This document shows, in pieces, positions 1-10,700 of a stretch of 64,000 nt of DNA; the first letter of the stretch is position 1; each line of letters starts with the position of its first letter. Made by a program: the position numbers and the translations under genes. Below the pieces are notes generated by a model. It did not search any database, was not told the origin of the DNA, and saw nothing but the letters and a program-made list of their open reading frames with translations. This DNA comes from Mikania micrantha (taxonomy: Eukaryota; Streptophyta; Magnoliopsida; Asterales; Asteraceae), in NCBI GenBank assembly GCA_009363875.1, contig CM018682.1, positions 55,016,031-55,080,030 of the forward strand, read 5' to 3'.

Positions 1-1105
1 ATTTTGAAAATCGATCACTATTAACCCGAAATCCCCAAATCGTATACTTCTCAAGAACCCTAGAATCGAAATCACTATATTTGTGATTGATTCCTGAAAT
101 TGAGATACATTTTAGTTCAGTCGGATGTTTCTGAAACTACCCATATGATTTAATTTGATTTTCAACTACTTTTAGTTAAAAATCCCCAAAACACCAAACA
201 TGATGAACCCTAGAACTGAGGTTCATATTATTCGATGTTTCCAGTTAAAATTGACTTAGGATCAACCTTATTCGGATCCTTTAGGTGTAGTAGATGTCGA
301 GAATTACCTGTTTCGATGTCCGATTGATGTAGTTCTTCTTAAGGATGGTGTTCGGCCTAAGTCCCGATCGAATCTTCTGTTTACTGCTTCTGCGACTCAA
401 TTGCTGGTTGTAGTATTCTCTAAATGTGTCGACTAAGTGTTAGGAACCCTCAATTGTGAGCATCATTATCGAATTTAACGAATTCAATCATGGTGTCTAC
501 GGTTACAACTCTTGGATGCCATTTGAGTTTAATTCCACGACTTAATGCTCTAATAACTTATGATTGCTGTTACTATGCATTAATAGACGATACTTGAAAA
601 GTTTCTTCAATCAATTTCAACCTAATAACTCCAATTTCGAATTTAATTGCTAATCCCCTTTCGAATTTTGACCACTAAGATCAAAATTGAATCTTTAATC
701 CAATTATAAATCTAAACTTAGCAATTTAACTATATCAAAACTAATCTCAATAATTTCCAACCCTTGTATTTTATTTTTAATAATAACATAACATTTCGGT
801 TTACAAAATTGAACCCAAAAATCCCGAATTGTCACTAATCGGAGTAATTGAACTAGTTTCAAGCTTGATTTATCAAATTGGGCCTCTTAAATACCATTGG
901 ACCTATTTTGATCTCATTGGGCCTACCTTAGGCCTCATTGGGCCTTACTGGGCCTTCCTGGGCCTTCTTTGGCCTTGTTGGGCCTAACTTGTCTTGTTGG
1001 GCCTTCCTTGATTTCCTTGGGCCTAACCTGTCTTGTTGGGCCTTAATTGGTCTTATTGGGCCTACATTGGTTAACTAGGTTAACTCAAAAAGTCGGATTG
1101 TCACA
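1..1105 (-). repeat. Ty3/gypsy 3' LTR (partial, minus-strand element)
   Basis: Read on the minus strand, an LTR begins with TGTGACA at 1105, directly after a purine-rich tract (AAGGGGATGA), and runs off the left edge of the window. It belongs to the integrase and RNase H pseudogene immediately to the right. The promoter-proximal part (878-1064) holds ten TGGGCC hexamers at irregular 10-25 base spacing. The remainder to position 1 is AT-rich with no coding capacity. The LTR boundary is inferred from the TGTGACA/PPT junction, because the other end is not in the window. Confidence 0.7.
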
Positions 1106-1555
1106 TCATCCCCTTGTTGAAGGAATTTTCGTCCCGAAAATTAGAAAATGTTAGGAGTAGTTAGGAAACTACTTACGAGTTTAAATCGTACGTGTTAGTG
1201 TGATTTGATCATTCTGTATGCTTGTGTGTACTCACACACAAAGTCTAATGCTTGTAACATCACAACTCAAATGTGATCGTTCAATGTGACTGTTTGCGTG
1301 TACACTAGTTAGTTCACCTAACTGTGACTGTTTGTGTTTGATCATACTGTGTTGTGTAACCTCACACATGTATGTACTACCATAACATGTAACATATGAA
1401 ATGTAGCACATAAAATATATAAAATATAATGTAGTACACATGTTTGTAACAAAACCAATTGAATAAAGTGTTTATGCTTACAGTTTGAAATTTGCAGTGT
1501 TTGATGTGTGAAGCATCACGTCATCCCCTTGTTGAAGGAAATTTCGTCCCGAAAT
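1106..1555 (-). other. 3' untranslated segment of gypsy element with duplicated PPT block
   Basis: This is the stretch between the end of the integrase frame and the LTR. A block of about 35 bases containing the reverse complement of the PPT occurs at 1106-1140 and again, nearly identical, at 1519-1555. The DNA between the copies is rich in TGTGTG/CACACA. No coding sequence is credible here. Confidence 0.55.
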
Positions 1556-3585
1556 TTAACGTGCGCTCTCAGTGTTAGCAGTAGCTGTTTTGAATAGATG
1601 AGGATATTTCTTCATCATTTGATCTTCCCGTTCCCATGTGAATTCAGGACCACGTCTTGAATTCCATCGAACTTTGACTATTGGAATCTTGCTTTGCTTA
1701 AGCTGTTTGACCTCCCGGTCCACGATTTCTGCTGGTTCTTCAATGAATCGTAACTGTTCATCTACTTGTATTTCTTCCAACGGTACAATCAATGTCTCAT
1801 CAGTAAGACATTTCTTTAAGTTCGATACATGAAAGACATCATGAACTCCACTGAGTTCCTCCGGTAATTTAAGTTGATACGCAACCGGACCAATCCTTTT
1901 CAGAATCTCAAAAGGTCCTACGTAACGTGGACTAAGCTTTCCGCACTTGCCGAATCGTATTACACCTTTCCAAGGTGATACCTTTAGAAGAACTCGGTTT
2001 CCTACTTGAAATTCCAATGGTTTACGACGCTTGTCTGCATAACTCTTCTGTCGATCCCGGGCCGCTGCCATACGGTTCCGGATTTGTACAATCTTCTCTG
2101 TCGTCTCGTGCACCGGTTCAGGACCTGTTATCTAACTGTCACCAATTTCAGCCCAGCACACTGGTGAACGACATTTGCGACCATACAAAGCTTCAAACGG
2201 TGCTGCTTGAATACTTGTATGATAACTATTGTTGTAAGAGAATTCCACCAACGGTAAATGATTCTCCCAGCTATCACCAAAGTCAATTACACAAGCTCGT
2301 AACATATCCTCGAGTGTTTGAATCGTTCGTTCACTTTGACCGTCGGTCTGTGGATGATAAGCGGTACTCATATCCAAGCGAGTCCCCAATGACTTATGAA
2401 GTGATTTCCAAAAGTTGGAAGTAAATCGGGCATCCCGATCTGATATGATAGAGATTGGCACGCCATGCCGTGCTACCACTTCCTTGATGTAAATGCGAGT
2501 CAGTTTCTCCATCTTATCAGTTTCCTTGATTGCTAAGAAATGTGCAGATTTCGTTAATCGATCAACAATTACCCATATCGTATCACAACCACTCGGTGTA
2601 CGGGGTAACTTAGTAATAAAGTCCATCGAAATCTGTTCCCACTTCCACATCGGTATCTCTGGTTGTTGCAGTAAACCAGATGGCTTCTGATATTCCACTT
2701 TGACTTTCGAACAAGTCAAACATTTGCTAACGTACTTAGCAATATCAGCTTTCATATGAGGCCACCAATACAGTGCCTTCAAATCATGCTTCATCGATTA
2801 GTGAAATAACGAATTCCATCAGACTTAACATCCAGTTGTTCTTCCATTCCTCGTAAAGATTCCTGTACCAAGTTTTCCTTTTTCAAAGCTTCAATCTGAG
2901 CACTGTGTACTTTGTCAGGTAAGTCAGTATGTATTGTCATCATAAGTGCACGAACCCGTCTTGTTCCTGTTGTGTCTTTTCTGCTCAGAGCGTCAGCTAC
3001 TACATTAGCTTTTCCCGGGTGATATTTAATCGCACATTCGTAGTCATTCAACAACTCAACCCATCGTCGTTGTCTCATATTAAGCTCCTTCTGATCAAAG
3101 ATATGTTGCAAACTCTTATGATCAGTGTAAATAGTACACTTAGTTCCATACAAGTAATGCCTCCAAATCTTCAGAGCAAAAACCACTGCTCCTAACTCCA
3201 AGTCATGAGTAGTGTAATTCTTTTCGTGTGCTCGTAGTTGTCTGGAAGCATAAGCAATCACTTTATCACGTTGCATCAACACACATCCCAAACCCTGTGC
3301 AGATGCATCACAATACACCACGAAGTCTTCTGTCCCTTCCGGTAAGGACAGAATCGGTGCACTGCAGAGTTTCTGTTTCAATAACTGAAATGCAGCTTCC
3401 TGTTTATCCGTCCAGTTATACTTTGTTCCCTTATGCGTAAGAGCTGTAAGTGGTTGAGCGATCCTTGAGAAACCTTCAATGAATCGTCGATAATAACCCG
3501 CCAAACCAAGGAATTGTCGTACCTCGGTAGGAGTCTTTGGTGCTTCCCAATTCTTAATCGCTTCAATCTTCGCTGGATCAACATG
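1556..3585 (-). pseudogene. Ty3/gypsy pol fragment: RNase H, integrase and chromodomain-like tail
   Basis: Read leftwards, 3585-2791 encodes the thumb/RNase H part of a gypsy polymerase, with the family motifs VDPAKIEAIKNW, FLGLAGYYRRFI and YTDHKSLQHIF. 2794-2132 encodes integrase, with WWPHMK, a CLTC zinc-binding pair, and the catalytic D, D and E in MDFITKLP, SDRDARF and DGQSERT. 2113-1556 encodes the integrase C-terminus (GPFEILKRIGPVAYQL, VHDVFHVSNLKKC) and a degenerate chromodomain tail ending in a WERED motif, as in chromoviruses. There is a frameshift near 2791, and a stop near 2130 where relatives have Gln. The 5' portion (gag, protease, most of RT) is absent because Sirevirus 1 inserted at 3585/3586. 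This is a non-functional fragment. Confidence 0.9.
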
Positions 3586-4232
3586 TGTAGATACATGTTT
3601 TGTCCCTAGTTCGGTTATGTAAATGGCTATCATGTAATCATTCAAAGTATTAATGGAAATTGTCTTTATATCAAATTCATCATGTTTATGATTATTGATT
3701 ATTGATTATTAATGTTTATCTAAGTGTTTGATTTGATTATTAAATGTTTGAGTATGAAAACTGCTCATTCGGCCGAATGACTCTAGAATGAAGTCATTCG
3801 GCGAATGAGAGTTGTATCGAATGTCTAAGTTCAGAATGAGTCATTCGCCGAATGACTCATTCGAATGACTGCTCATTCGAGCTTAGTCATTCGCCGAATG
3901 AGCTGCTTCGGCCACTCATTCGGCCGAATGACTACAGCTTATAAATAGAAGTTCAAATCATTTCAAACCTAACTTTCCAGAGCCCTCCTTCTTCCCTAGC
4001 ACTCCAGTGTCAAAACCCTTGAAGATTTAAGCGGTTCTTGTGCTTCCAAGTTCGATTCTCAACCCGTGGTGTTCGATCGTTGCTTCCAAGTCGTTTCTAT
4101 AGCCTCGGATCACCACGGTTTCTGTTGGTTTCGTTTGGAAAACCCTGGAATAGGATTCCGCACTATCCCAGAGGTTGTCGAGTAGTTTTTCATTGGATTC
4201 GGATTGTTTCCGAGCTCCCGATCGGTCCAACA
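3586..4232 (+). repeat. Sirevirus 1 5' LTR
   Basis: 647 bases starting TGTAGATACATG and ending GGTCCAACA, followed by the three-base spacer AAG and the PBS. The start aligns with the LTR of Sirevirus 2 (TGTTGATGCATG, then GTCCCTAGTTC). It contains a palindrome cluster, a TATA box and a U5 ending in the conserved ACA. Confidence 0.85.
3764..3947 (+). promoter_or_regulatory. LTR promoter of Sirevirus 1: CATTCGGCCGAATG palindromes plus TATA box
   Basis: Repeated CATTCGGCCGAATG / CATTCGGCGAATG palindromes and half-sites fill 3764-3932. They are followed by a good TATA box, TATAAATA at 3940-3947. Spacing and position fit an LTR U3 promoter; the role of the palindromes (transcription factor sites or hairpins) is inference. 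Confidence 0.7.
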
Positions 4233-4235
4233 AAG

Positions 4236-4247
4236 TGGTATCAGAGC
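4236..4247 (+). other. Primer-binding site, initiator Met tRNA
   Basis: TGGTATCAGAGC, the standard copia PBS complementary to the 3' end of tRNA-iMet, lies three bases after the LTR end at 4232. Confidence 0.9.
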
Positions 4248-4864
4248 TTTGGCTCTTGATTCTACTCGATTTCCATCCAAAACCATCAGATTTGAGTTAC
4301 CCAAAACCCTGATTTTCGTAACTTCCAAAAACCCTTCATTTCTTGCTCCCAAAGTCACTATTTCATTGAGATTTCAAGTGTTTTTGTGGTTCATTTGATA
4401 TAATTTCTTCCCAATTGGTTAATCATCATGTCTTGAAGTTCTGTGCAAAATTTGGTGGCTAGATCTGGTCAAAATCGAAAGATATCGCGATTTTTGTTGT
4501 AAAAAAACCCAGATCGCCGAATGACTCTGGCGGCCGAATAAGATCAGCCGAATAGCCTCCCATTCGCCGAATAGCTCTCATTCGGCGAATAGCTCCTTCG
4601 ACACTCTTCATTCGGCGAATAGCTCCTTCGCCATTCACATTCGTCGAATAAGCCTCATTCTCAATCCTCATTCGGCGAAAGACCTCATTCGATCTGCCAT
4701 TCGCCGAATAGGTCATTCGACTTACCCATTCGCCAGTTCTCATACTCAGTCTCTCATTCGCCAGTTTCCACACATTCGGCCCCCGACATTCGCCAGTTTG
4801 TCAGTCATTCGGCCTTTGCTTCTGAAAAATTTTCTAAGTGTTGAATTTCATTTCTTCTGATAAA
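4248..4864 (+). promoter_or_regulatory. Leader of Sirevirus 1 with second palindrome cluster
   Basis: Untranslated leader between PBS and gag. Its second half (about 4513-4813) is packed with ATTCGGCGAAT-type palindromes matching those in the LTR. Short ORFs on either strand here simply translate the repeat. No splice acceptor is evident before the gag ATG, unlike the accessory gene. Confidence 0.6.
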
Positions 4865-7783
4865 ATGGAAGATTTAGCACTCATGGCTAATCAAAATCAT
4901 CGTATTCAGACTCTTTTACTGACAGAAAATGAAACCGGGAACTCAAACAAAGCTCCAAAGTTGTTGAATTTAGATGATTACCCTCACTGGAAATATAGAT
5001 TTGAGATCCACATCAATGGGGTGGATACCAATCTGTGGATGATGATTGAAGGAGGTTATCTGCGGCCTCTGAATGAAGATGGAACTCCTATGCTAGTCAC
5101 ACGGATGACTGAGCCTCAGAGGAAGTTGTATGATTATGAGAAGAAAGCCTATGCTATTTTGTCACAGTCCATTGCCACTGATATCTTTCATCAGTTTAGA
5201 CAGTTTCCTTCGGCTAAGCTTCTGTGGGATGCATTGCAGCAAAGATATGAGGGTAATGATGCTTTGAAGAGCATTAAGTCTAAAGCTTTGAAAAAGGAAT
5301 TCAACAGCTTTATGTATGTGGGAAATGAGTCCCTTGATGAGTTGATTGCAAGGTTTTATCATCTGTTGAGTGAGCTGTTCAACCACGAGGTCAAAACCAC
5401 AACTCAAGAGAAGATTCAATGTTTGGCAGATGCACTACCTCCAAAATGGGAGTCCTTCTTGATGGTACTCAAGCAAAATCAGATGATGGGTCATATGGAC
5501 ATTAATGACTTCATTCAGAAGCTAAAAGAGCAGGAGATAGAGAACAAATGGAAGGCCAAGAGGGTTGCACAAGTTCAAGATCCTTCTCTATACTACTCCA
5601 CTCCAACAGTTGATAAGTCTACAACTCATGCTCCTCTGAAAACTGCCTTTGTGTCTAAAGCTTCTGAAGCCCCATCTGCAGCTCAGATGCACTTTAGCCC
5701 ATCTTCTTCATCGAGCTCACAACAAGAGTATCATCAGCCTACTGCAAGTCTGAAGACAGAGAACTTTGATAAAGTCACAGTTGAGATTGCTAAAGAGCAC
5801 ATGGGTCTTCTGTCAACATTGGTTAGTTCATATGATGGATTGGTTGCTGGTCAGATTGGCAATCCATATTTGACCAATGATGACTACTCTCAAATTGATC
5901 CTGATGATATGGAAAGAATTGACATCATGTGGGCATTGGCTAGTGCAGTCAGAAGAGCTAAGGAGTTTGTGAAGAGGACAGGAAAAGACATCAATCTAAA
6001 CAAGGAGTCCAAGTTTGGATTTGATATGGCTTCTGTTACATGCTACAACTGTGGTGAGAAAGGACACTTTGCTAGACAATGCAAACAGCCAAAGAAAGCT
6101 GGAAACAAGAACCCATTTCAGCATCAGAAGTCTGCTCCTGCTAATTCTGAAAGGCGATTAGTTCCTATTGATTCTCCTACAACAGCTGGATCCTCATCTT
6201 CTGGTAGTAAAGCTTTGATGGTTCAACAAGATGAAGGGGTAAATTGGGACTTCAGATTCAATGCTGACAAGGATGATCAAGAAAAAGCATGTGTGGCAGA
6301 GATTCAGATTTCTGATGACATTGTTGAAGAAAGCTGTCAGGGAGATGTGTTGGTGACTGATGACAAAGCATCAAGTTCCGACTCAGAAAGTTTGACAGAT
6401 TCTGACACTCAAGAATCTGATGTAGAAGCTGATGACTCTTCAACTCAATTTGCTTTGATGGCAAACTCTTCTGCTTCTACTGATTCTTCTGAGCAGGTAT
6501 ACACTGATTGTTCATCTTCTAAATCTGATTGTTTCAATTGTGTTGATCTTAGAAGTAAGGTCCTTGCTTACCAGAAGCACAACAGTGATCTTATGACCGA
6601 TCTCGACCTGTGCATTGAAGCAAACAAAGTTTTAAAATCTAATGAAAAAGATTTTCAAAATAAAATTGATCTTTTAAATAGACAACTGCATGAGGCCGAG
6701 ATCGCTGTTCTGAACAAGCAAGATGCTATTACTTCTTATCTCAATACCATAAATGAGATTAAGAAGAAATTAGCATTAGTTGAGTGTGATTATGAGACTT
6801 TGGGACAGAAGCTCAAGAGCTATGAGAGCTCCTCTTATATCATTGAGCATATGATCAGTAGAGGTACTGATCAGGGGAAGGAGCAGGTTAATTATCAAAA
6901 ATGTCCTCCACCAATCCTAAATGCCTTTGTCAACACTCCAAATGACAAAGATGTAAAGGATTTTCAAGTTACTACTCCGTTAGTAGTTGATCCAATTAGT
7001 CTGAGTGAAAATCAGATTTCATCTCAGACTAAGGATTCAAGGGTGGATGGAATTGTGGAAGATTGGGTTTCTGATTCCGAGGATGAATCAGAGTATTCAT
7101 CAAAGCAGAGTACTCCTCGGAATCAAATTACTAGTGTCATGAAAGGTGACCCAATCTCCAAATCAAAGATTTACAAGGAACTCTGCTTTGTTAAAGCTTC
7201 ACAGGAGTCTGAAGCTAATTGTGCTACCAAATCAGCTCAATTTGGTAACAAAGGAAGGAAGGGTTTGGGTTTCGAGCAAGATTGTCAAAAATCAAATGTT
7301 TTTAAAACAACTAAAAAGTCATTTTCTGATTTAAAACACTTTCATAAAAAAGGTGTTAAAGTCTGTTTTGAGTGTGGTGAACCAGGGCACATTGTGAGGT
7401 TTTGTCCTCAGTTGATCAGACCTAAGGTTGTCCCTTTCATAACCTTAAAGTCTGCTTTACCAAAACCTAGCAAATCTGTGTCTAAATCTTTTCAGTTAAA
7501 ATCTGCATTTCACACTCAGCCTAAGGGTTCGGACAAGGGTAAAGGAAAGTTGGAAACATTGATGGTTCCAAATGAGATTAATGTTAACCAATCAAAACAA
7601 TCATCCATTTATCTGAAAACCTCTCTTGATAAAAATGCAATTTGGAAAGTTAAATCATCTGAGGTGTCTGTTCCACAAATTTCAGATAAACCTATTCCTA
7701 AGGGAAAATGGATCGATGTTTGGATCCGAGACTCAATGGGTCAACCCAAGACCGTAAAGGCTTGGGTTCCCAATGTAAACTGA
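4865..7783 (+). CDS. gag: Sirevirus 1 gag (capsid/nucleocapsid polyprotein)
   Basis: Open for 972 codons from ATG 4865 (MEDLALMANQN) to TGA; the frame is open slightly upstream only through a non-ATG codon. The N-terminal third is the copia gag region (DUF4219/UBN2 type: NKAPKLLNLDDYPHWKYRF, LWDALQQRYEG). Then come a CCHC zinc knuckle at 6041-6082 (CYNCGEKGHFARQC), an acidic Ser/Asp-rich linker, a coiled-coil stretch (about 6540-6840) and a second CCHC knuckle at 7364-7405 (CFECGEPGHIVRFC). Copia gags are usually 300-500 residues; this length and the coiled coil are typical of Sireviruses. It would form the cytoplasmic virus-like particle and bind the element RNA. The frame is intact. Pol follows in another frame across tandem stops TGA TAG. 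Confidence 0.9.
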   Translation: MEDLALMANQNHRIQTLLLTENETGNSNKAPKLLNLDDYPHWKYRFEIHINGVDTNLWMMIEGGYLRPLNEDGTPMLVTRMTEPQRKLYDYEKKAYAILSQSIATDIFHQFRQFPSAKLLWDALQQRYEGNDALKSIKSKALKKEFNSFMYVGNESLDELIARFYHLLSELFNHEVKTTTQEKIQCLADALPPKWESFLMVLKQNQMMGHMDINDFIQKLKEQEIENKWKAKRVAQVQDPSLYYSTPTVDKSTTHAPLKTAFVSKASEAPSAAQMHFSPSSSSSSQQEYHQPTASLKTENFDKVTVEIAKEHMGLLSTLVSSYDGLVAGQIGNPYLTNDDYSQIDPDDMERIDIMWALASAVRRAKEFVKRTGKDINLNKESKFGFDMASVTCYNCGEKGHFARQCKQPKKAGNKNPFQHQKSAPANSERRLVPIDSPTTAGSSSSGSKALMVQQDEGVNWDFRFNADKDDQEKACVAEIQISDDIVEESCQGDVLVTDDKASSSDSESLTDSDTQESDVEADDSSTQFALMANSSASTDSSEQVYTDCSSSKSDCFNCVDLRSKVLAYQKHNSDLMTDLDLCIEANKVLKSNEKDFQNKIDLLNRQLHEAEIAVLNKQDAITSYLNTINEIKKKLALVECDYETLGQKLKSYESSSYIIEHMISRGTDQGKEQVNYQKCPPPILNAFVNTPNDKDVKDFQVTTPLVVDPISLSENQISSQTKDSRVDGIVEDWVSDSEDESEYSSKQSTPRNQITSVMKGDPISKSKIYKELCFVKASQESEANCATKSAQFGNKGRKGLGFEQDCQKSNVFKTTKKSFSDLKHFHKKGVKVCFECGEPGHIVRFCPQLIRPKVVPFITLKSALPKPSKSVSKSFQLKSAFHTQPKGSDKGKGKLETLMVPNEINVNQSKQSSIYLKTSLDKNAIWKVKSSEVSVPQISDKPIPKGKWIDVWIRDSMGQPKTVKAWVPNVN

Positions 7784-7796
7784 TAGTCTCTTTATT

Positions 7797-10700
7797 GTGC
7801 AGGTTGCCCCAAACGCTGGAGTGAACAGCAATTGGATCGTTGATAGTGGGGCTTCCAGACACATGACTGGTGATATTTCGCTGCTCACCAATGTGAATGC
7901 AGTTCGAGGTGGCTATGTAGCCTTTGTTGGAGACAAGGGTGGTTTTATTACAGGAGAGGGAATCTTGACAAATGGACAGGTTTCGTTCGATAATGTCAGA
8001 TATGTCAAACAGTTGGAAAACAACCTCCTGTCAGTCTCTCAGATTTGTGACAAAGAGTACAAGGTTCTGTTTGATGATTCAAAGTGTTATATTCTCAAGC
8101 AAGGTGTGCAGATACCTGAAGATTGGATTTTGATGTCTGCTCCAAGAAAACAAGACTTGTATGTTCTCAATATGGCCACAGCTTCAACTACATCCTCCAC
8201 AGCTTCATGTTTTATGACAAAGGCAACTGAAAAAGATTCAATCCTTTGGCATAAGAGGATGGGCCATTTGAGTTTACGTAAGATGAATCATCTGGTACAC
8301 AACAGCTTGGTTGAGGGAGTTAGCTTGAAAAATTTTAAGCTGTCTGATATCTGTGTTTCATGCAAGAAAGGAAAGCAGTCTAAGCAGTCTCATAAGCTGA
8401 AAAAGTATCATTCAATCAATGTTCCTCTTGAGCTTCTCCACATGGATTTGTTTGGTCCAGTAAATCGGAAGAGTATAGCTGGAGATCAATACTGCCTGGT
8501 TATCACTGATGAATACTCCAGATACTCTTGGGTCTTCTTTTTGAAGGAGAAATCAGAAACGTTTGATTGCATTCAAGTTTTGGTTACCAAACTTGAATCG
8601 CTCTATAAGCTCAAGATTCGTCAGTTTCGAACTGATAATGGAACCGAGTTCAAAAATCACAATATGGAAAATTTTTGTAATGCAAAAGGCATTGTACAAC
8701 AGTTTAGTGCTCCATATGTTCCACAGATGAATGGAGTTGCTGAACGCAAGAATAGGACATTGATTGAGGCTGCTAGAACTATGCTTGCTGATTCTTCTCT
8801 ACCGGTTCAATTTTGGAATGAAGCTGTTGCCAATGCTTGTTACACATTGAACCGGGTTCTTATTGTGAAGAGACATGGGAAGACTTGCTTTGAACTGCTT
8901 CATAACCGAAAGCCAAATCTTAAGTATCTAGAACCATTTGGTGCTCCATGCACCATGCTTAAGAAACATGAGCAGGGCAAGTTCAATGAAAAGGTGGAAG
9001 AAGGGTACTTTCTTGGGTACAGCACTCCAAATAAGCGAGTTTACAACATTGCAACTCATAATGTGGAAGAGTGGTACCATGTGGATGTTCAGAAGTATAC
9101 AATGCCCCCACCTGGAAAAGGGCCAGATTGGATGTTTGACTATTCCAGTCTTTTTGATTCATTCAATATGCCCCCCATGTACTCAGATGAAGATGTAGCT
9201 GTTCAGATGTTGTATGATGTGCAGAATGCTCCCGATGCTACTTTTCAACCTACATCTACATCTGGTCCCTCTACACAGGTAAATGATGACAGCTCAGACA
9301 CAGATGACAATCCCCCTGCTGCTCCTGAACCAGTTGTTGATAATCTTGTACCTGATCTTGAGGACCTGAATTTGAATAACTTAGATCCTGAGGTTGAGGT
9401 TCCTGCTCATCCTGTTGGAAGAATTAATCGAATTCATCCTCAAGACAACATTATAGGGAGTCCTTTAGATGGAGTAAAGACTCGAAGTCAGATTTCTTCA
9501 GGTGGTCTTGCAGACGTTCTTGATTTTGCAGATGTCAGCTTTTGTGCTCATTCTTGCTTTATATCTCAAGTGGAACCGCGTACCGTCACTGAAGCCCTCA
9601 AAGAAGAATCATGGGTAGACGCCATGCAAGAGGAACTGCTGCAGTTCAAGAAGTTAGGGGTCTGGCAACTAGTTGATAAACCCAAAGGTGCAAAAGTCAT
9701 TGGAACTAGATGGGTACTTCGTTGCAAAAAGGATGATCATGGGATAATTGTGAGAAACAAGGCTCGTCTAGTGGTTCAAGGATTCAGACAGATAGAGGGA
9801 TTGGATTATAATGAAGTGTTTGCTCCGGTCGCTCGATTAGAAGCCATTCGTATCTTTCTGGCTTATGCATCCTTCAAAAGGTTCAAGGTTTATCAGATGG
9901 ATGTAAAGAGCGCGTTCCTTCATGGAGTTATCAGTGAAACTGTGTATGTCAATCAACCTCCCGGATTTGAAGATCCACTGCATCGTGATAAAGTCTACAA
10001 GCTAGACAAAGCTTTGTATGGATTACATCAAGCCCCGAGAGCGTGGTACGAGACACTTTCCACTCACCTTCTGAACAACGGGTTCAGAAGAGGTGTCATT
10101 GACTGCACTTTATTCATCCGTGAGAAGGACAGTGATTTACTCTTGGTACAAGTATATGTGGATGATATTATCTTTGGATCCACAAATGATAATCTGTGCA
10201 AGGAATTTGAGACTGTGATGAAAGAAAAATTTGAAATGAGTTCGATGGGAGAAATGAAGTTCTTCTTGGGTTTACAGGTGGATCAGTCTGAGGCAGGGAT
10301 TTTTATTCATCAAACCAAATACGTTGGTGATATTCTGAGCCGGTTCAGTATGTCTGATGCGAAGCCTGCTGGTACCCCACTGGCGATTAATCACGGGATT
10401 ACTCCAGATGAAAAGGGGGAGTTAATTGATGCCACTCTGTATCGGGGAATGATCGGATCTCTCATGTATCTCACTGCCTCTCGGCCAGATATCATGTTTG
10501 CCACTTGCTTGTGTGCACGTTACCAATCCAAACCAAGAGTATCTCACCTGATTGCTGTCAAAAGGATTATGCGTTATCTGAAGGGTACACCGGAACTTGG
10601 CTTATGGTACCCTAATGATGATAACTTTGAACTTACTGCATACAGTGATTCAGATTATGGCGGATGCAAAAGAGATTTCAAGTCAACATCTGCGGGTTGT

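Noticed and set aside
4459..4773. Minus-strand ORF rich in SANGE/RRM repeats, with similar ones at 12286-12619 and 63063-63431
   Set aside because: They translate the CATTCGGCGAATG palindromes; frame and content follow the repeat, with no family resemblance.
7775..7802. A 28-base intron that would fuse gag and pol in frame
   Set aside because: Far below the minimum size of plant introns, and the GT is not kept in Sirevirus 2. Kept only as an observation about the junction.
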